Below, piece after piece: positions 32,180-32,873 of a DNA stretch of 32,873 bases (position 1 is its first letter; every line of letters starts with the position of its first letter). The notes under the pieces were generated by a model, which worked only from the letters and a program-made list of their open reading frames with translations, was not told the DNA's origin and ran no database searches. Source of the DNA: an uncultured Collinsella sp. (GTDB lineage: Bacteria; Actinomycetota; Coriobacteriia; Coriobacteriales; Coriobacteriaceae). The stretch spans positions 1 through 32,873 of the forward strand of contig URKM01000018.1 in the NCBI GenBank assembly GCA_900548365.1, given 5' to 3'. The position numbers were made by a program, and so were the translations under genes.

Positions 32180-32873
32180 GGTACCGTCAAGATTCTTGCA
32201 CACTTTCCGACAGCCCCATAGGCCCGCCTCCGGTACGGCTACCCATCGAGCAGCGTCACGTCCAGGTAGCGCCTCGATTCCCACTCGCTCTCCGCGACGT
32301 ACTTGAGCCTCGCGGTGACGAGCATGAGCGCCGACTTCCCGTCGGGGAAGGCGCCGACCACGCGCGTCCTCCTGCGGATCTCGCGGTTCAGCCGATCGAT
32401 GGCGTTGTCGGTGAGGATGCGGCGCCGGTGCTCGCGCGGGAAGCCCGTGTACGCCAGGGTCTCGGAGAAGCCCTCGCGGACGACCCTTACGGCCTTTCCG
32501 AGCCGCATCGCCTCGAGCTCGTCCGCGGCCGCGAGCGCCTTTGCCTCGGCGGCCTCGCGCGACTCCATGGCGTGGACCGCCTCGAGCATGGCCGCGACGG
32601 CGGCGCGCCTGGACTTCGGCGCGCGGGCGAGCGCGTTGCGGTAGAAGCGCGCGGTGCAGCGCTGGTAGGCCGCCTCTGGGAAAACCTCCGCGATCGAGCT
32701 GACCATGCCCGCCGCCTTGTCGCCGACGACCATCCGCACGCCGCGAAGGCCGCGGGACCGCAGCCGGGACGGGAGCTCCCGCCAGCGCCCCGCCGACTCC
32801 GTGAAGCCCTCTGCGGCCCCGATGACCTCGCGGTAGCCGTCGTCGTTGACGCCGATGGCGACCATGACGGCGA
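32180..32873 (-). mobile_element. IS256-family insertion sequence, right part, cut by the window end
   Basis: The sequence from 32180 starts with GGTACCGTCAAGATTCTTGC, a likely terminal inverted repeat of the kind seen at IS256-family ends (recollection), 59 bp before the transposase stop. The other end and target duplication lie outside the window. The element sits a short distance beyond the end of the coiled-coil membrane protein gene. Confidence 0.75.
32239..32873 (-). CDS. IS256-family (Mutator) transposase, C-terminal part
   Basis: Partial; the 5' end is beyond the window edge. The visible 211 or so residues show the family middle and end: the second catalytic Asp in VVGDKAAGM, then EVFPEAAYQRCTARFYRN, and the terminal DNAIDRLNREIRRRTRVVGAFPDG followed by W-ESRRYLDV. 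In most family members the third acidic residue in N-x-[IL]-E-x-LN is Glu; here it is Asp. The usual His in QRCxVHxxRN is Arg here (CTARF). The copy may therefore be weakly active or inactive. Its base composition is high-GC like most of the window. Confidence 0.92.
   Translation of the reverse strand, partial: AVMVAIGVNDDGYREVIGAAEGFTESAGRWRELPSRLRSRGLRGVRMVVGDKAAGMVSSIAEVFPEAAYQRCTARFYRNALARAPKSRRAAVAAMLEAVHAMESREAAEAKALAAADELEAMRLGKAVRVVREGFSETLAYTGFPREHRRRILTDNAIDRLNREIRRRTRVVGAFPDGKSALMLVTARLKYVAESEWESRRYLDVTLLDG

Noticed and set aside
1..32873. tRNA, rRNA, CRISPR array or replication origin
   Set aside because: No cloverleaf-like sequence, no regular repeat-spacer pattern and no DnaA-box cluster was noticed by reading; a covariance-model search was not possible here.

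Overview
The window looks like a chromosomal segment of a high-GC, anaerobic, gut-type actinobacterium. My best guess is the Coriobacteriia (Collinsella, Olsenella or a relative). The reasons are strong G/C third-position bias, a choloylglycine (bile salt) hydrolase, a fused FeoA-FeoB ferrous iron transporter, and a very large 2-hydroxyacyl-CoA dehydratase activase-type protein typical of fermentative anaerobes. No tRNA, rRNA, phage module or CRISPR array was seen.

Layout. 1-2023: a strong terminator of an off-window gene, then an OPT-family transporter on the minus strand. 2141-4787: a compact plus-strand run of coaX (type III pantothenate kinase), a patatin-like lipase and rsmJ. 4992-7651: bile salt hydrolase, a convergent NifB/NifX-like protein and a VanZ-RDD membrane fusion. 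7870-10498: feoAB behind a near-perfect 24-bp palindrome. 10538-12319: a DXS-like thiamine-diphosphate enzyme on the minus strand that lacks motifs expected of true DXS. 12734-14973: a YbjN-like protein, a ZIP metal transporter and a HAD phosphatase. 15151-20481: a TetR-type regulator directly joined to the activase gene, which is split by a frameshift at about 16,850. 20471-20970: a non-coding patch with two REP-like hairpin repeats (one supplies the activase stop codon), a strong terminator and a MITE-like inverted-repeat element. 20971-22606: a membrane protein of unknown function and a YccF protein, both minus strand.

23096-32155 is the accessory-looking part. It holds an XRE-type regulator, a membrane-anchored protein kinase whose catalytic loop resembles receptor tyrosine kinases, a lipoprotein made of two tandem domains, a MerR-type regulator behind a perfect 19-bp palindrome, and then a group of co-directional genes: an EcsC-like protein, a double zinc-ribbon membrane protein, an SPFH-GYF protein and a three-pass coiled-coil membrane protein. 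Base composition becomes visibly more A/T-rich from about 28.6 kb. The window ends inside an IS256-family insertion sequence on the minus strand.

How the genes may work together: the first 20 kb combines cofactor supply (CoA), iron and divalent metal uptake, bile-acid deconjugation and Fe-S/radical-type electron activation, all consistent with a gut anaerobe. The 23-32 kb part looks like envelope sensing or membrane-stress functions. The SPFH + zinc-ribbon + EcsC-like + coiled-coil group is the best candidate for an undescribed multi-gene system, but its function is inference from architecture and gene order only.
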